NCBI RefSeq assembly: GCF_963082655.1
Contig: NC_081552.1
Coordinates: forward strand, 69,919,465 to 69,983,464
Source of the DNA: Stomoxys calcitrans
Lineage: Eukaryota; Arthropoda; Insecta; Diptera; Muscidae
Length of the DNA stretch: 64,000 bases
Direction: 5' to 3'
The position numbers were made by a program, and so were the translations under genes. Below the pieces are notes generated by a model that worked only from the letters and a program-made list of their open reading frames with translations, was not told the origin of the DNA and searched no databases. Below are positions 54,364 to 64,000 of the stretch, piece after piece; position 1 is the first letter of the stretch, and each line of letters opens with the position of its first letter.

Positions 54364-55334
54364 TTTTCATCTATGTCAATCCTGGTCACTTGCTGTATCG
54401 TATGCTGAGGTTAAGGAAGAAGAAGAGAAGCTTTCAGCCGTCATCAAATCTTTTTGGGAAATCGAAACCAACTTTTTCCAACCTTTGAAAATGAACTCTA
54501 GTGCGAAAATCATTTTCTAAACAACTTCGTTCGTTTGCCTTCTGGGGCATATTCAGTTCGGCTGCCGCAAATCGAAAGCAAACGAGTTTCATCACTTGGT
54601 GGTTCATACCAGCGTGCATTGCAAAGGCTGAATTCCTTGGAAAGAAAGTTTCGCCGGAATCCAGAAATAAAGGCTCAATATACAGCTTTTATGAGTGAGT
54701 ATGCCACATTAAGCCATACGTCGTTAATTTCGCCACAGGTACCAGATTTGAAGTACTATTTGCCACACCACTCTGTTCAAAGGCTGGACAGCACATCGAC
54801 CAAACTTAGAGTGGTTTTTGATGGATCGACAAAAACTACAATAAAACCGGACTGTCGTTAAACGATATTCTGCATTCCGGCCCTATTTTACAACCAAACG
54901 ACGGAACCGATGTCACCAAAACTGTTGGGCTCATTTGGGATCCCCAGAGTGACAATTTCATATTTTCGTTTACCCCCATTGATGACTGCAAGGTCTGCCC
55001 GTCTTTACAATCCTTTGGGTTTGATTGGTCCAGTCATTACAAAGGCAAAAATGTTTATGCAGCATCTGTGGAAACTCAATCTTCAATGGGATGAAAGCTT
55101 GCCTCAATCGTTGTATTCATCATGGATTGAGCACATTTCGAAATTCGATCTGATGCATTACATTCCAACAAAACTCAATCCAGCAGACGTTTTGTCAAGA
55201 GGCGCGACACCTGTGGAACTACGCCATTCATCACTGTGGAAAGGTGGTGCAAGCTTCCTTCTAAATGTAACTAACCTAGCCGTCTACCAATTGATGAATC
55301 GGTTGAAGCCCTAAGACCTTCAACAGGGAGAGGA
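54364..55334 (+). pseudogene. BEL/Pao RT and RNase H remnants
   Basis: The start of RT survives as ALQRLNSLERKFRRNP and KLRVVFDGSTKT (54,535-54,861). The frame then passes into a LHSGPILQP motif and jumps to later RT sequence (TVGLIWDPQSDNF). The next frame has RLYNPLGLIGPVITKAK and, after another gap, HYIPTKLNPADVLSRG, the usual RNase H end. The YVDD core and the whole integrase are absent. A polypurine tract lies at 55,324-55,334. Confidence 0.8.
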
Positions 55335-55722
55335 TGTTAACCGCAAGTCCGGCCCTATTATTGTTATTGCATTTGCATTGCAACATCTCAAATCTATTAC
55401 CTGCCTACCTTCTAAATGCATGCATGTACTTTCTCACATACGCCTGCGCATTTCTGTCTGGTCGCTGTCTAGCCGCTGTCTGTGCTAATAGAACGGGAAT
55501 GCACTTTATGTATGTGTGAGTGATGTACATAAACCTTTTTTGTATATGAAGCCTTTTCTATACATGAATGCAGTTGCATTTTTGGTTGAAGTTAAATTTT
55601 TTGCTTTAAATATAACATTAGTCTTTTTGGTTAGCAACAAGCAAGTCAATAAAGCTGTTCAATTCGGAACTCTAATTTTTTTGTGAAAAGCTTGTTGTGT
55701 TTTATTTTTGGTTCGATTAGCC
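55335..55722 (+). repeat. 3' LTR of the BEL/Pao element
   Basis: Starts TGTTAACCGCAAGTCCGG directly after the polypurine tract. It has a short duplication in the GTCGCTGTCT stretch that the 5' LTR lacks. Confidence 0.85.
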
Positions 55723-55729
55723 TATAAAG

Positions 55730-56880
55730 AATATTACAGAGTCAAACACTGCGGTGGCCTTCTTGGTATTATGGTCAGGCAGTCTAAAGGAGATCTCATT
55801 CCCTGAGTCTCGATGTAGACTCCCAGGCCCACTCTGTCCCATCAAAAAAACATGATCTTCCAGACGGCAATACTAGGGTTTCGTCAGTCCAAGACTGTGA
55901 CGCTGGCAGCAGTGCCTCACACTTGGCCTCAAGTGTTGTTTCAGGTATTCGATCGGAAACCTCTTCCCTACCTTCAAGGTTTCCTATCGTCGCCTCGATT
56001 ATACCACGATTGTATTAGCTGCTCCTATCCTCAATCTATTCTCCTATCGCCTTATGTCTCATAGCCGCAGTAGCTGCCTCACATTTAATCTGTATGTCAA
56101 TGGGTCGGATATCTAGAATAGTCTCCTGTGCCCTAGTGGGCGTGGTCCTTATCGCTCCGCCTATGCCAAAACAACATGCTCTCTGAACCTGTTGCACTTT
56201 TTCCATAGCAGTCCACCAAACTACTGCGTAAGTAAGTATTTTTCTAATCACGCTTCCGTACAATCAGTGGAAAATCCTCGGATTCAGTCCCCGATTCCTG
56301 ATCTCAGTGCCCAACATCTGTGAGCCTTCTCAGTACGCTCCTGAATGTAACACTTCCAATAATGTTTCCTATCCAAGATCACTCCTAAGTATTTGACCTT
56401 GTCAGATATTGAAATCGTTTTATTGAGGAAAAGTGGTGCGTCAAATTGGCCCTTCTTCATAGTTGGTTCGGATCCTTGGACCTTAAGAAGTATTATAACA
56501 TCGTCTGGATAGCAGACGGGTTAAAATCCCTCCTCAGTCAGCATCCCTAATAGGTCAATTATGGTGGTCACCCAAAGAGTGGCGATAAAATGCCCGCCTG
56601 TAGCGTGCCCTGTGCCACTTTCTCCGTTATATTTATGTCATGGGACCTGCAATGTATCCACCTGTTCCTTAGCATACGGTTCATCCAGTCCCTAAGGACC
56701 CGGTACTGGTTCAAAGATTGGATCAATGTGTCGGTTCGCATATTATTAAACGCTCCCTCGATATCAATGCAAACTGCCAATGTGAACGTATTGGCATCGA
56801 AGGATTCTTCTATTTTATGCACAACCTCCTGTAAGGCAGTCTCCAACGGAAGACTACTCGGAAGAAGACAGAGGTCCACC
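55730..56880 (-). pseudogene. LINE fragment, family B (RT to RNase H)
   Basis: Minus strand. The 56,568-56,879 frame holds RT motif A, AVCIDIEGAFNNM, and a VAQGTLQAGILSPL motif B (normally GTPQGG). Later come the thumb frame SVIRKILTYAVVWWTAMEK (56,036-56,263) and, near 55,850, a decayed RNase H stretch. Motif C is damaged. Its endonuclease partner may be 57,441-58,296, separated by inserted repeats. Confidence 0.75.
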
Positions 56881-56985
56881 GGCGATCGGGGCCTTGAACC
56901 GGTACGAGCTTGCTCATCTACAGGAGCATGACGAGGATCATCACTTTCACATGCAAATGTGGTTACGACAACACAACAACTACGG
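56880..56985 (+). repeat. 3' fragment of the CAA-tailed repeat
   Basis: Carries the GCTTGCTCATCTACAGGAGC block and an ACAACACAACAAC tail, as at 519-600. Confidence 0.6.
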
Positions 56986-57440
56986 GAAATGGGACAGGTT
57001 CCGAACCTGTCACGGGATAGGTCCTCTGGTGATAGGGACCGGTCTCAGTTCTCGTCCCCTTACATAAAAAAAAACCTCTCACTTTTATAAGGGTTTTTCG
57101 CTCGAGGTACGAATTGCCACCATTTTAAAACCATAGGATAGGTCCTGGGACCGTTCGAATAGGATGATATACTTTGCAAGTGTTTTTAAGGGGGATAACA
57201 TTATTTACTTACTTTAATCGGCTATGACAGAACATTTCTTCCAATAGCCGAACGGGGAATAGCGTTCCAAGCGCCTCGATCTTCTGCACTCATTTTATAA
57301 TATTTGACACCAAATTTCGAGTTGTCTCCCACTACTTTATTTTTCCATCGCGCTTTTGGTCGTCCCGGTTTGCGTGTACCACCGTGTTTGCCTTCAAAAG
57401 ACTTCTTTGCTGGAGCTTCTCCATCCATTCTGGCAACATG
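56986..57440 (-). pseudogene. RTE-like LINE 3' end, reverse copy
   Basis: Bases 57,222-57,428 encode on the minus strand the C-terminus GKHGGTRKPGRPKARWKNKV...EDRGAWNAI. It is followed by the 3' untranslated sequence shared with 51,526-51,770. Strongly 5'-truncated. Confidence 0.75.
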
Positions 57441-58296
57441 ACCTAGTCAACGCACCCGTTGTATTTTGTTTTTCTTGGGCTGATTTCCTTTCCCGAAGAG
57501 GACAACTTTCTTCCAAAGACTCCACTAGCGCAGTCTTAATCCTGTTGACATTGTCATCAATGTCTTCTATGCTTGGACAATCTAAATTACCTTACCTAGG
57601 TCTTCTTCTGAGTAGTCTTCCGAATTTTGGCCAGTTGGTTTTCAACTTATTACGGAAGCTTATCGAATTCGGCGCTGGCCGTGCTATTCTAAACCTAATG
57701 TTGTGATGGTCTGAGAAGGAATGCTCCATTAGATTTTCCGAACATATTGTCACATTTAAAACCTCCTCCCTAATCCTATTCATGAAGGTAGCGGTGTTAC
57801 CAATATTAAGTGTTATTAGGTCGTTAGTATTGAAGAATTATACCAGGGCTTGGCCTCGCTTGTTAATGTTGGTACTACCCCACGAAATGTGGTGAGGGTT
57901 CGCACCCTGTTAGTACCTCCCTTCCTGTCTGTTTTGCTTTCCTCACCAACCGTTGCAGCTCCGACGTAGGAGAGTCGGAGAGTCGAAAGGCAGATAAAGT
58001 GATGCCAGGTATGCTCCACCGTCACCCTCTCTCATCACTGTTGCATCCGACGTTGACAATTCTGCGGAAAATACATAATTTATATTTTTATGACAAATAA
58101 CGCAGGTTATCGGCCGAGTACCAGTATTAGCATAAAATAATTGGTAGTTGATATGGTGCAGTCCAGAAGCTTTGTTCCAGGTCGTCCATGGCTCCTGAAT
58201 TAAGGCAATATGAATTTTGCCATTGCTGATTTTCTCCATCAGAGCGTGAGTAGCTGTCTCGCTGCGGTGGAGGTTTATCTGAACGACCTCAATCAT
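57441..58296 (-). pseudogene. LINE endonuclease (EEP) fragment
   Basis: Minus strand: IEVVQINLHRSETATHALM, then IALIQEPWTTW (the QEPW motif of the AP-endonuclease-like nicking domain) and, in another frame, ENLMEHSFSDHHNIRFRI with the SDH catalytic histidine. The stretch between is frame-broken. This is the start of an I/Jockey-type ORF2 whose RT may be 55,730-56,880. Confidence 0.75.
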
Positions 58297-59205
58297 TAGT
58301 CCTCCATTAGGTGGGCTTCTTGGGAGTGGGTGATGGTCTCATCGTCTGCTGCATTGACTTTCCCGTTACTGCACTGCCTGATTTTCTAATATTAGGAACT
58401 TTGCATATCCTAGTCTTCCGAATCTTGAGAAAGTCAGTAATGGTTCCATCTAATCTGTTAATCATGATCTGTCAAGAGTCAGCACGTGGGCGAAAGCCAA
58501 TGGCCTGTGTCTCAACCCTGTAAAGTCCAAGTGTGTAGTTATCAGAAACAGGCTGTCTCGTTTTTCATGTGATGTCGGTATATTCATTAACGACTCTAGA
58601 TTGGAAATCGTTCCTCATGCAAAGAACTTGGGCGTTGTTATTAACAGCTCTCTGACTTGGAGTAATCATATCGACTCTGTCGTTGGTCAGGGATATTCAA
58701 AATTGCGTGCTCTCTGGGCCACTCAGTCGGTTACTCCGCTGCGGGTTAGGTCTCTCTTGGCAAAGACTTATCTTGTTCCTGGCATTCTCTACGGCTTTGA
58801 GTTGTATGCTAATTGCGACTCGGTAAGTAGACGTAAGCTAAACACTTTTTTAATAGCGTTACTCGTCATGTATTTGGCTTGAGACGGCGCGATTCCATCT
58901 CTGAATACTCTTTATCTCTGTATGGCGTCTCCTTACAGCACTTGTTGTTCCTAAGATCGCATACTTTCCTGCATAAACTGATCTACACGCAGGCAACACA
59001 ATATCTGTATGGATTTATTGATTCCGCCAGATCTACTAGAGGTAAAAAAATCATTCCCAAAATGTATCGGAGGCTTGTTTCTGAATGGCATATGTTCACA
59101 TTCGCTGTATGTCTCTGGAATTCACTTCCTAACGATCTGCAATTACTCAGTAACTCGGCAACATTTAAAACCAGACTTTGGAAACATTTTACTGCATTAA
59201 GTTGA
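58297..59205 (+). pseudogene. Non-LTR RT C-terminal fragment
   Basis: Frame 58,601-58,882 carries HAKNLGVVINSSLTWSNHI and YLVPGILYGFELYAN. Frame 58,879-59,205 continues with YGVSLQHLLFLRSHTFLHKL and CLWNSLPNDLQL. These are post-RT segments of a CR1/Jockey-type LINE. The RT core is absent apart from a NPVKSKCVVIR-like remnant. Two frames overlap by one frameshift. Confidence 0.75.
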
Positions 59206-59208
59206 TGA

Positions 59209-61824
59209 ATGTTAAGACTCATTTATATATTTATTTTTATTCTTTTATACTTACCTAAATTTCGTTTTTTTTCGTATCAACTATGTCTATTAATTCCTCT
59301 TTTCTTAAAAGAGTTAGAAGAAAATATCAACAATGTAAGTAAAAAACATGAACTAATAGTTGTGGGAGATATGAATATAGACATTAAAAAGAAAAACACT
59401 ACTACAATAAATTACCTTGGAATGCTCTCTTCTCATGGACTTCAATGCATGGTCTCAGAAACAACAAGAGAAAACTTTAATGGCAATACGAATACATGCA
59501 TAGACCACCTCTTCATAAGATGCAACAGAAAAAGAGAAAGAGCTTATGCAGCCGTGATAACTGCAGCAATAGCCGACCATTATGCTCTTTTGGGATGTCT
59601 AGACCAGATTAAAGACTCTAACAGAGTAAACAGAGAGAACGCACAGGGTGATACCAATGTAAAACTCAACAATATTAAAATAAACCAATTGGTTAATGAA
59701 ACAAATTGGTCCTTACTAATCAACCAATCAAATAATGTCAATGATATTTATTTAAAATTTAATGAAAAATTCAAAGACATATACAAAAAAAGTGAATACA
59801 TATCAAAAAAACAAACAAAAAAACGTAATCCACACCCGTGGTTAAACAATGAAATATTGAAAAGCTGTGAAATCCGTGATAAATTACACAAAAGATGGAT
59901 AAAAAACAAAAATAATAAAACCAATGAAAATACTTACAAGACCTTTAATAATAAATTAAATAAAAAAATAAATCATGCAAAAAATGAATATAACTACAAT
60001 CAATTTCTACAAAACCAAAATAACATACGTGGAACGTGGCAAATTATAAACAGAATAACCGGTAAAAAAATTGCAAATGTTGATGAAACCATAAAACGAA
60101 ATTTTCCGAAACAAAACGTACAACATTTAACCGATAAGTTTGCCTATACACTAGAAAACAATGTTAATAACATAATTCATGCCTGCAATGTCCAAACCAG
60201 CAGAAGTCCTAGTAATCTTATGTGTAATACTATCTACATGGAGGACGCTAATGAAGAAGAAATATTAAACATATTAAAAACACTGAACGCCAAAAAAAGT
60301 CCTGGAATTGATGGTATAAGAGCAATTGATATTAAAATGAACGCTGAATGTCTCACACCGATAATTACCACATTAATAAATAGAAGCCTAAATGATTCAG
60401 TTGTTCCGGAAATTCTAAAAACTTCCATAGTACGGCCTATCTACAAAAGCGGAAGCAAGTCCGATCTTAACAATTACAGACCCATAGCTATTTTATCGGT
60501 AATAGAAAAAGTATTAGAAGAAATTGTGGTGAGAAGACTTAATAGTTTCTTAACTAAACATAAAATAATTAGCAACAATCAATTTGGCTTCCAAAGAGGC
60601 AAAAACATAAATCAACTTCTCGGGTATTTTTCTAATTGTATTAACCGCAATCTTAACATAAACAACCAGTGCTTAGCCTTATTTATCGATTTTAGTAAAG
60701 CATTCGACACCTTGCCACATGAAAAATTACTAAATACTTTGGAAAACTGCGGAATACGAGGGATTTGCCTAAACTGGTTCAAAAGTTACCTTAATTGTAG
60801 AAACTACAGAGTAAAAATAGACAACACGTTGAGCAGCCAAATTACAACAAACTTTGGTGTACCTCAAGGATCAAAACTGGGACCAATACTGTACATTATC
60901 TACACAAATGAAATGGTAAAACTACTTAAACATAGCGAAGTTTTTTCATATGCAGACGACACTGCTATTATAGTTACGCATAAAAATGTAAAAGAAGCGG
61001 AAAAGATTATGCAAAATGAGTTTACAGAATTATGTAAATGGTGTCACGATAATGGCCTAATAATAAACTCAAAAAAGACAAAATTAATGCACATTAGACC
61101 TAGACATATACCAAACTCAAATATAGAAATAAAATTCCATGATTTCGATTGCTTACATAATCGAAACGTAACAAGTAATGGATGTTGCAAAACAAATATC
61201 GAATTGGTTGAATCATATAAATATCTGGGTGTGCATCTTGACCACAACTTCAAGTGGAAAATACATATCCAACAACTAACGAAAAAGTTACGAAAATCTA
61301 TGTTCGCATTGTATCACCTAAGCAACTGCTCACCATTTTCTGTGTTAAAGCAAGCTTATTTTTCACTGATAGAATCACAGCTACGGCATGGAATTACCGC
61401 TTGGGGCAAATCAAAGCAATGCAAAGTACTCCAAAAATATCAAAATCGACTCATTAAACTGCTTAACAAAAGTAACAAAACACCACCAACCAATCAACAA
61501 GACACAAGATTAAATGCAAACACGTCAAGAGAGAACAACCTATTTAAAACTCTCCATATACTTAATATCGATGGTATTTACAACGCGACAATATCCCAAG
61601 AATTCTACAATTCAGAATTCTTACAACGTATACGCCACTCCAGGAATACACGGAACAAACACAATGGTAAATACCATATACCCAGACACAACAACGACTA
61701 CGGCAAACTCTCATTGGAAATAACGCTACCAACATTTCTAAATAGATTACCGATAGATATATTAAATACAAATAATAAAGCAATAAGAGGCAGAATGATC
61801 AAAAAATACTTGTTATCATATTAA
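59209..61824 (+). CDS. 5'-truncated LINE ORF with intact reverse transcriptase
   Basis: Open for 871 codons. Residues 1-30 or so are hydrophobic, derive from the preceding fragment's 3' sequence and match no domain. From about residue 31 (59,300) it reads as the second half of an EEP endonuclease: VVGDMNIDIK near 52 and IADHYALLG near 122, keeping late catalytic residues but lacking the N-terminal ones. The reverse transcriptase is complete: NNYRPIAILSVIEKVLE, FIDFSKAFDTLPHEKL (D494), FGVPQGSKLGPILY (550), YADDT (581-585), then KYLGVHLDHNFKWKIH. The gene is very AT-rich with many Asn and Lys codons, unlike Nipped-B. It looks like a CR1/L2-type LINE copy truncated at the 5' end; retrotransposition is unlikely but RT activity is possible. 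Confidence 0.85.
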   Translation: MLRLIYIFIFILLYLPKFRFFSYQLCLLIPLFLKELEENINNVSKKHELIVVGDMNIDIKKKNTTTINYLGMLSSHGLQCMVSETTRENFNGNTNTCIDHLFIRCNRKRERAYAAVITAAIADHYALLGCLDQIKDSNRVNRENAQGDTNVKLNNIKINQLVNETNWSLLINQSNNVNDIYLKFNEKFKDIYKKSEYISKKQTKKRNPHPWLNNEILKSCEIRDKLHKRWIKNKNNKTNENTYKTFNNKLNKKINHAKNEYNYNQFLQNQNNIRGTWQIINRITGKKIANVDETIKRNFPKQNVQHLTDKFAYTLENNVNNIIHACNVQTSRSPSNLMCNTIYMEDANEEEILNILKTLNAKKSPGIDGIRAIDIKMNAECLTPIITTLINRSLNDSVVPEILKTSIVRPIYKSGSKSDLNNYRPIAILSVIEKVLEEIVVRRLNSFLTKHKIISNNQFGFQRGKNINQLLGYFSNCINRNLNINNQCLALFIDFSKAFDTLPHEKLLNTLENCGIRGICLNWFKSYLNCRNYRVKIDNTLSSQITTNFGVPQGSKLGPILYIIYTNEMVKLLKHSEVFSYADDTAIIVTHKNVKEAEKIMQNEFTELCKWCHDNGLIINSKKTKLMHIRPRHIPNSNIEIKFHDFDCLHNRNVTSNGCCKTNIELVESYKYLGVHLDHNFKWKIHIQQLTKKLRKSMFALYHLSNCSPFSVLKQAYFSLIESQLRHGITAWGKSKQCKVLQKYQNRLIKLLNKSNKTPPTNQQDTRLNANTSRENNLFKTLHILNIDGIYNATISQEFYNSEFLQRIRHSRNTRNKHNGKYHIPRHNNDYGKLSLEITLPTFLNRLPIDILNTNNKAIRGRMIKKYLLSY

Positions 61825-62660
61825 TAAGAAAATGTTTTTAGATATTTTTATTAAATAATACAATTTAGAATAACAATATGAAATCTAATTTTCTACAGCT
61901 AGGCTGAACCTTTATCCTGCAGACAAGCCGAAATGGCTTCGCGGGAAATTATAATTTTTAAGATTTTCATTAAATATTATTATATATGTGAAATTGTATG
62001 AATTTTATTATATAATTAATTAAATAATTAATTAAAACTTTAATTGATAAATTCACTTTTGTTTTTTTTTTCTTTTAAATTCAAATCTACAAAGCCACAA
62101 ATGTTAGTTTTTTCCGTTAGTAAGTTATTCATTCAAAATCTGTGATGTATTGTATAGCTATAGATTCTTAGTTTTAAGTGTTTACTATGTACAATTGTTG
62201 GAGATATTACCCGCACTTTAATTATAAGAATTTTATATTTTATATTACAAATTACAAATACTCCAAAAAGGCTTTAAAATTTTTCGTAATAGGTTGTACC
62301 TATTCCGAGATACGGATATTTTTCTTTACGGAGCAAAATTAAAACACGTCCGCTCCACTCAACGGCTATTTGTAATTTTATATAACATAGTGAATTTGTT
62401 TGTAACACCCAAAAGGAAATGAGCTGGATCCATTGATAAATATACTGATCTACTCAGAATCACCTTCAGATTCGATTTAGCTATGTCCGTCTGCCAATGT
62501 TAATTTTCGTACAAAGTACAAGCCACAATTTTCATCCGATCTCCTTAAAATTGGCACAGGCATTTTTTTTGGCCAGACACGAAGCTTGTTGAAATTGGAA
62601 AAATTTGGTTTAGATTTGGATATACACATTCGGACAAAATAAAGTGCGGTTTTAAGTATT
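61825..62660. other. LINE 3' untranslated sequence and AT-rich spacer
   Basis: The LINE trailer probably ends by about 62,060. A GCAGACAAGCCGAAATGGCTTCG hairpin-like stretch lies near 61,919. From 62,455 to 62,640 a block (GATTTAGCTATGTCCGTCTG, TTTTCATCCGATC) resembles parts of the 5.5-6.3 kb repeat. No gene. Confidence 0.45.
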
Positions 62661-62680
62661 TTTAATTTTTTGATTGAAAC

Positions 62681-62882
62681 ATATGACCACCGTAGCGCAG
62701 AGGTTAGTATGTCCGCCCATGACGCTGAACGCCTGGGTTCGAATCTTGATGAGACCATTAGAAGAAATTTTCAGCGGTGGTTTTCCCCTCCTAATGCTGA
62801 CAACATTTGTGAGGTACTATGCCATGTAAATACTTCCCTCCAAAGAGGTGTCACACTGCGTCACGCCGTTCGGATTCGTTGA
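62681..62882 (+). mobile_element. tRNA-derived SINE with A and B boxes
   Basis: TAGCGCAGAGG (62,693-62,703) fits the A box and GTTCGAATC (62,737-62,745) fits the B box of an internal RNA polymerase III promoter, about 33 bp apart. The body matches 51,812-52,044 in reverse. The 3' end is cut short. Confidence 0.85.
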
Positions 62883-63050
62883 ATTGAACGTTGAATTCTT
62901 ACTTTATATTTTCTATTTATAATACAAACTATATGGCGTATAAGGAATATCAAGTGACAAAATAAAGTAACACGTCTCTAATAAATATTATAAAAAATTA
63001 AATAACTTTAAAATTTAATACGAAGTTGTTATTTATGACTTCTCTCAATC
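62883..63050. other. AT-rich spacer before the Tc1 remnant
   Basis: May include the left end of the Tc1-like element, but no inverted repeat was confirmed. Confidence 0.3.
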
Positions 63051-63780
63051 TTTTCGGCATACTTAAAGCAAGGTTCTTCAAACTATTTGTTGGAATTGCC
63101 CTCCATTCACTTTGCATTTTTTCCCAAAATGTTTGAAGATTTGACTGGATTCTATCGGGATTTTGTCATCTAGGGTAGCCCAAAGATGCTCTATGGGCTT
63201 TAGATCAGGGCTTTGAGCAGGCCATTCTAATTTTTCAACGTTATTTTCTTCAAAATATTTTTTAGCGACCTTACTCATGTGCTTGGGGTCGTTGTCTTGT
63301 TGAAAATTGAACTCCCACTCCTTCGCCCGCACTGCTATAAAGATTTTCTTCCATAATATTTACATAGTGCTCTCCAGTCGTCTATCCAAGTAAATTTATT
63401 CCAAAACGATTCAGGCATATTTATATAGGAGAGGTTTTTCTTAGCGAACACACTTTTTAAACCCCTTTCATTAAGTCTTCTTTGGACAGTCCGAGTCAAA
63501 ATATTGAATTCTAGCTTCTCCTTTATATCTCTGGTGTCGTAAAAGAGTTTCTCTTTGCTAGTATTGCAATATGATCATTCTCCAGCTTCGTCGTTTTACG
63601 TTTTCTGCCACATAATTTTTTTGACCCCAGATTCTGATATTTTATACTTGGAACTCAAAGCTATCAATTTCATCCCATTTTCGCGATCTTGTACCAACAT
63701 ATCTTTTCGAGTTTCATTCATTTCGAAAAAGTAATGGTCCATGCTTAATTTCTATATATTTAAATAATATTGAACGAAAA
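63051..63780 (-). pseudogene. Broken Tc1-like transposase
   Basis: Minus strand. The N-terminal region (about 63,740-63,600) reads DMLVQDRENGMKLIALSSKY with a helix-turn-helix-like KISESGVKKI. After frame breaks the C-terminal part (63,078-63,332) shows NFQQDNDPKHMSK and WPAQSPDLKPIEHLW, which hold the second Asp and the Glu of the DDE set. The middle is frame-broken and contains stops. No terminal repeats were confirmed. Inactive. Confidence 0.8.
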
Positions 63781-63849
63781 TGTTAGATACTTTGCTACAA
63801 ATTATTCTTTTTTAATAACTTACCACACATTTTTGTAAAATGATCTCCG

Positions 63850-64000
63850 CCCTAACAGGCAAAAATGAAAAATTCGGCAGAGCCCGACCGGGATTCGAGA
63901 GCTGTTGCCGTTGTCTAGCGTTCGAAGCCATCAATACAACTTCTAACAGATGCACAAAATCATGTGTAGTACGGAAGAAATGTAATTTGCCACAGAAAGA
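63850..64000 (-). repeat. Repeat X, reverse fragment, running off the window
   Basis: In reverse it shares GGCTTCGAACGCTAGACAA and the tRNA-like TCGAATCCCGGTCGGGCTC block with 26,490-26,550 and 35,010-35,085. Confidence 0.65.

Larger units (their letters stand above)
52045..55722 (+). mobile_element. Internally deleted BEL/Pao retrotransposon
   Basis: Two LTRs (52,045-52,463 and 55,335-55,722) enclose only 2.9 kb of a normally larger interior. It keeps a tRNA-Trp primer site, decayed gag, protease, part of RT and the RNase H end, but no integrase. The polypurine tract CAGGGAGAGGA adjoins the 3' LTR. LTRs differ by sizeable indels, so the element is old. The left flank is SINE and the right flank is LINE, with no matching target duplication. 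Confidence 0.9.

Noticed and set aside
62681..62760. A tRNA gene
   Set aside because: A and B boxes are present, but the acceptor and anticodon stems do not fold as a tRNA and the sequence continues into a repeat body shared with 51.8-52.0 kb. It is a SINE head.

Overview
The window is eukaryotic and most likely comes from a calyptrate (muscid-type) fly. The evidence is one clear insect host gene, Nipped-B, set in AT-rich DNA packed with LTR retrotransposons, non-LTR retrotransposons (LINEs), a tRNA-derived SINE, MITEs, Tc1/mariner remnants and short-period arrays of a kind I associate with Musca/Stomoxys-type genomes. The organism call is inference. No rRNA, functional tRNA, CRISPR array or operon is visible.

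Layout. 0-7 kb: a MITE, a LINE fragment, a broken mariner-like transposase, a CAA-tailed repeat family and a 142-bp-period array. 7,046-21,795: one complete, very young Ty3/gypsy retrotransposon of 14.75 kb. It has LTRs of about 2.1 kb that look almost identical, a tRNA-Lys primer site, intact gag and pol, a textbook -1 frameshift signal, a 4.5-kb apparently non-coding 3' region and an AACT target duplication. A related empty site near 39.6 kb confirms the insertion. 21.8-35 kb: arrays with 131-bp and 153-bp periods, a second copy of the MITE (its empty site is at 34.9 kb), and LINE fragments on both strands. 35-40.3 kb: AT-rich DNA with a nest of small repeats whose ends resemble P-element termini.

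40,977-47,045 is a 2,022-codon open reading frame for Nipped-B (NIPBL/Scc2, the cohesin loader), uninterrupted by introns. It is the only host gene I can support. A TATA-like box and AT-rich leader lie upstream and a short A-rich 3' end follows.

47.3-64 kb is a second transposon graveyard: two CAA-tailed repeats, a LINE RNase H end, a decayed RTE-type LINE, a SINE cut by a BEL/Pao element (tRNA-Trp primer site, decayed gag, protease and RT, integrase lost), a LINE interrupted by other repeats, a 5'-truncated LINE that still has an 871-codon ORF with an intact reverse transcriptase, a second SINE, and a broken Tc1 transposase.

Apart from Nipped-B, which acts with Mau-2 to load cohesin, the genes belong to independent mobile elements. 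The gypsy element looks able to supply its own Gag, protease, RT/RNase H and integrase. The MITEs and SINEs would need enzymes made elsewhere. All calls were made by eye from the sequence, so boundaries of old repeats are approximate.
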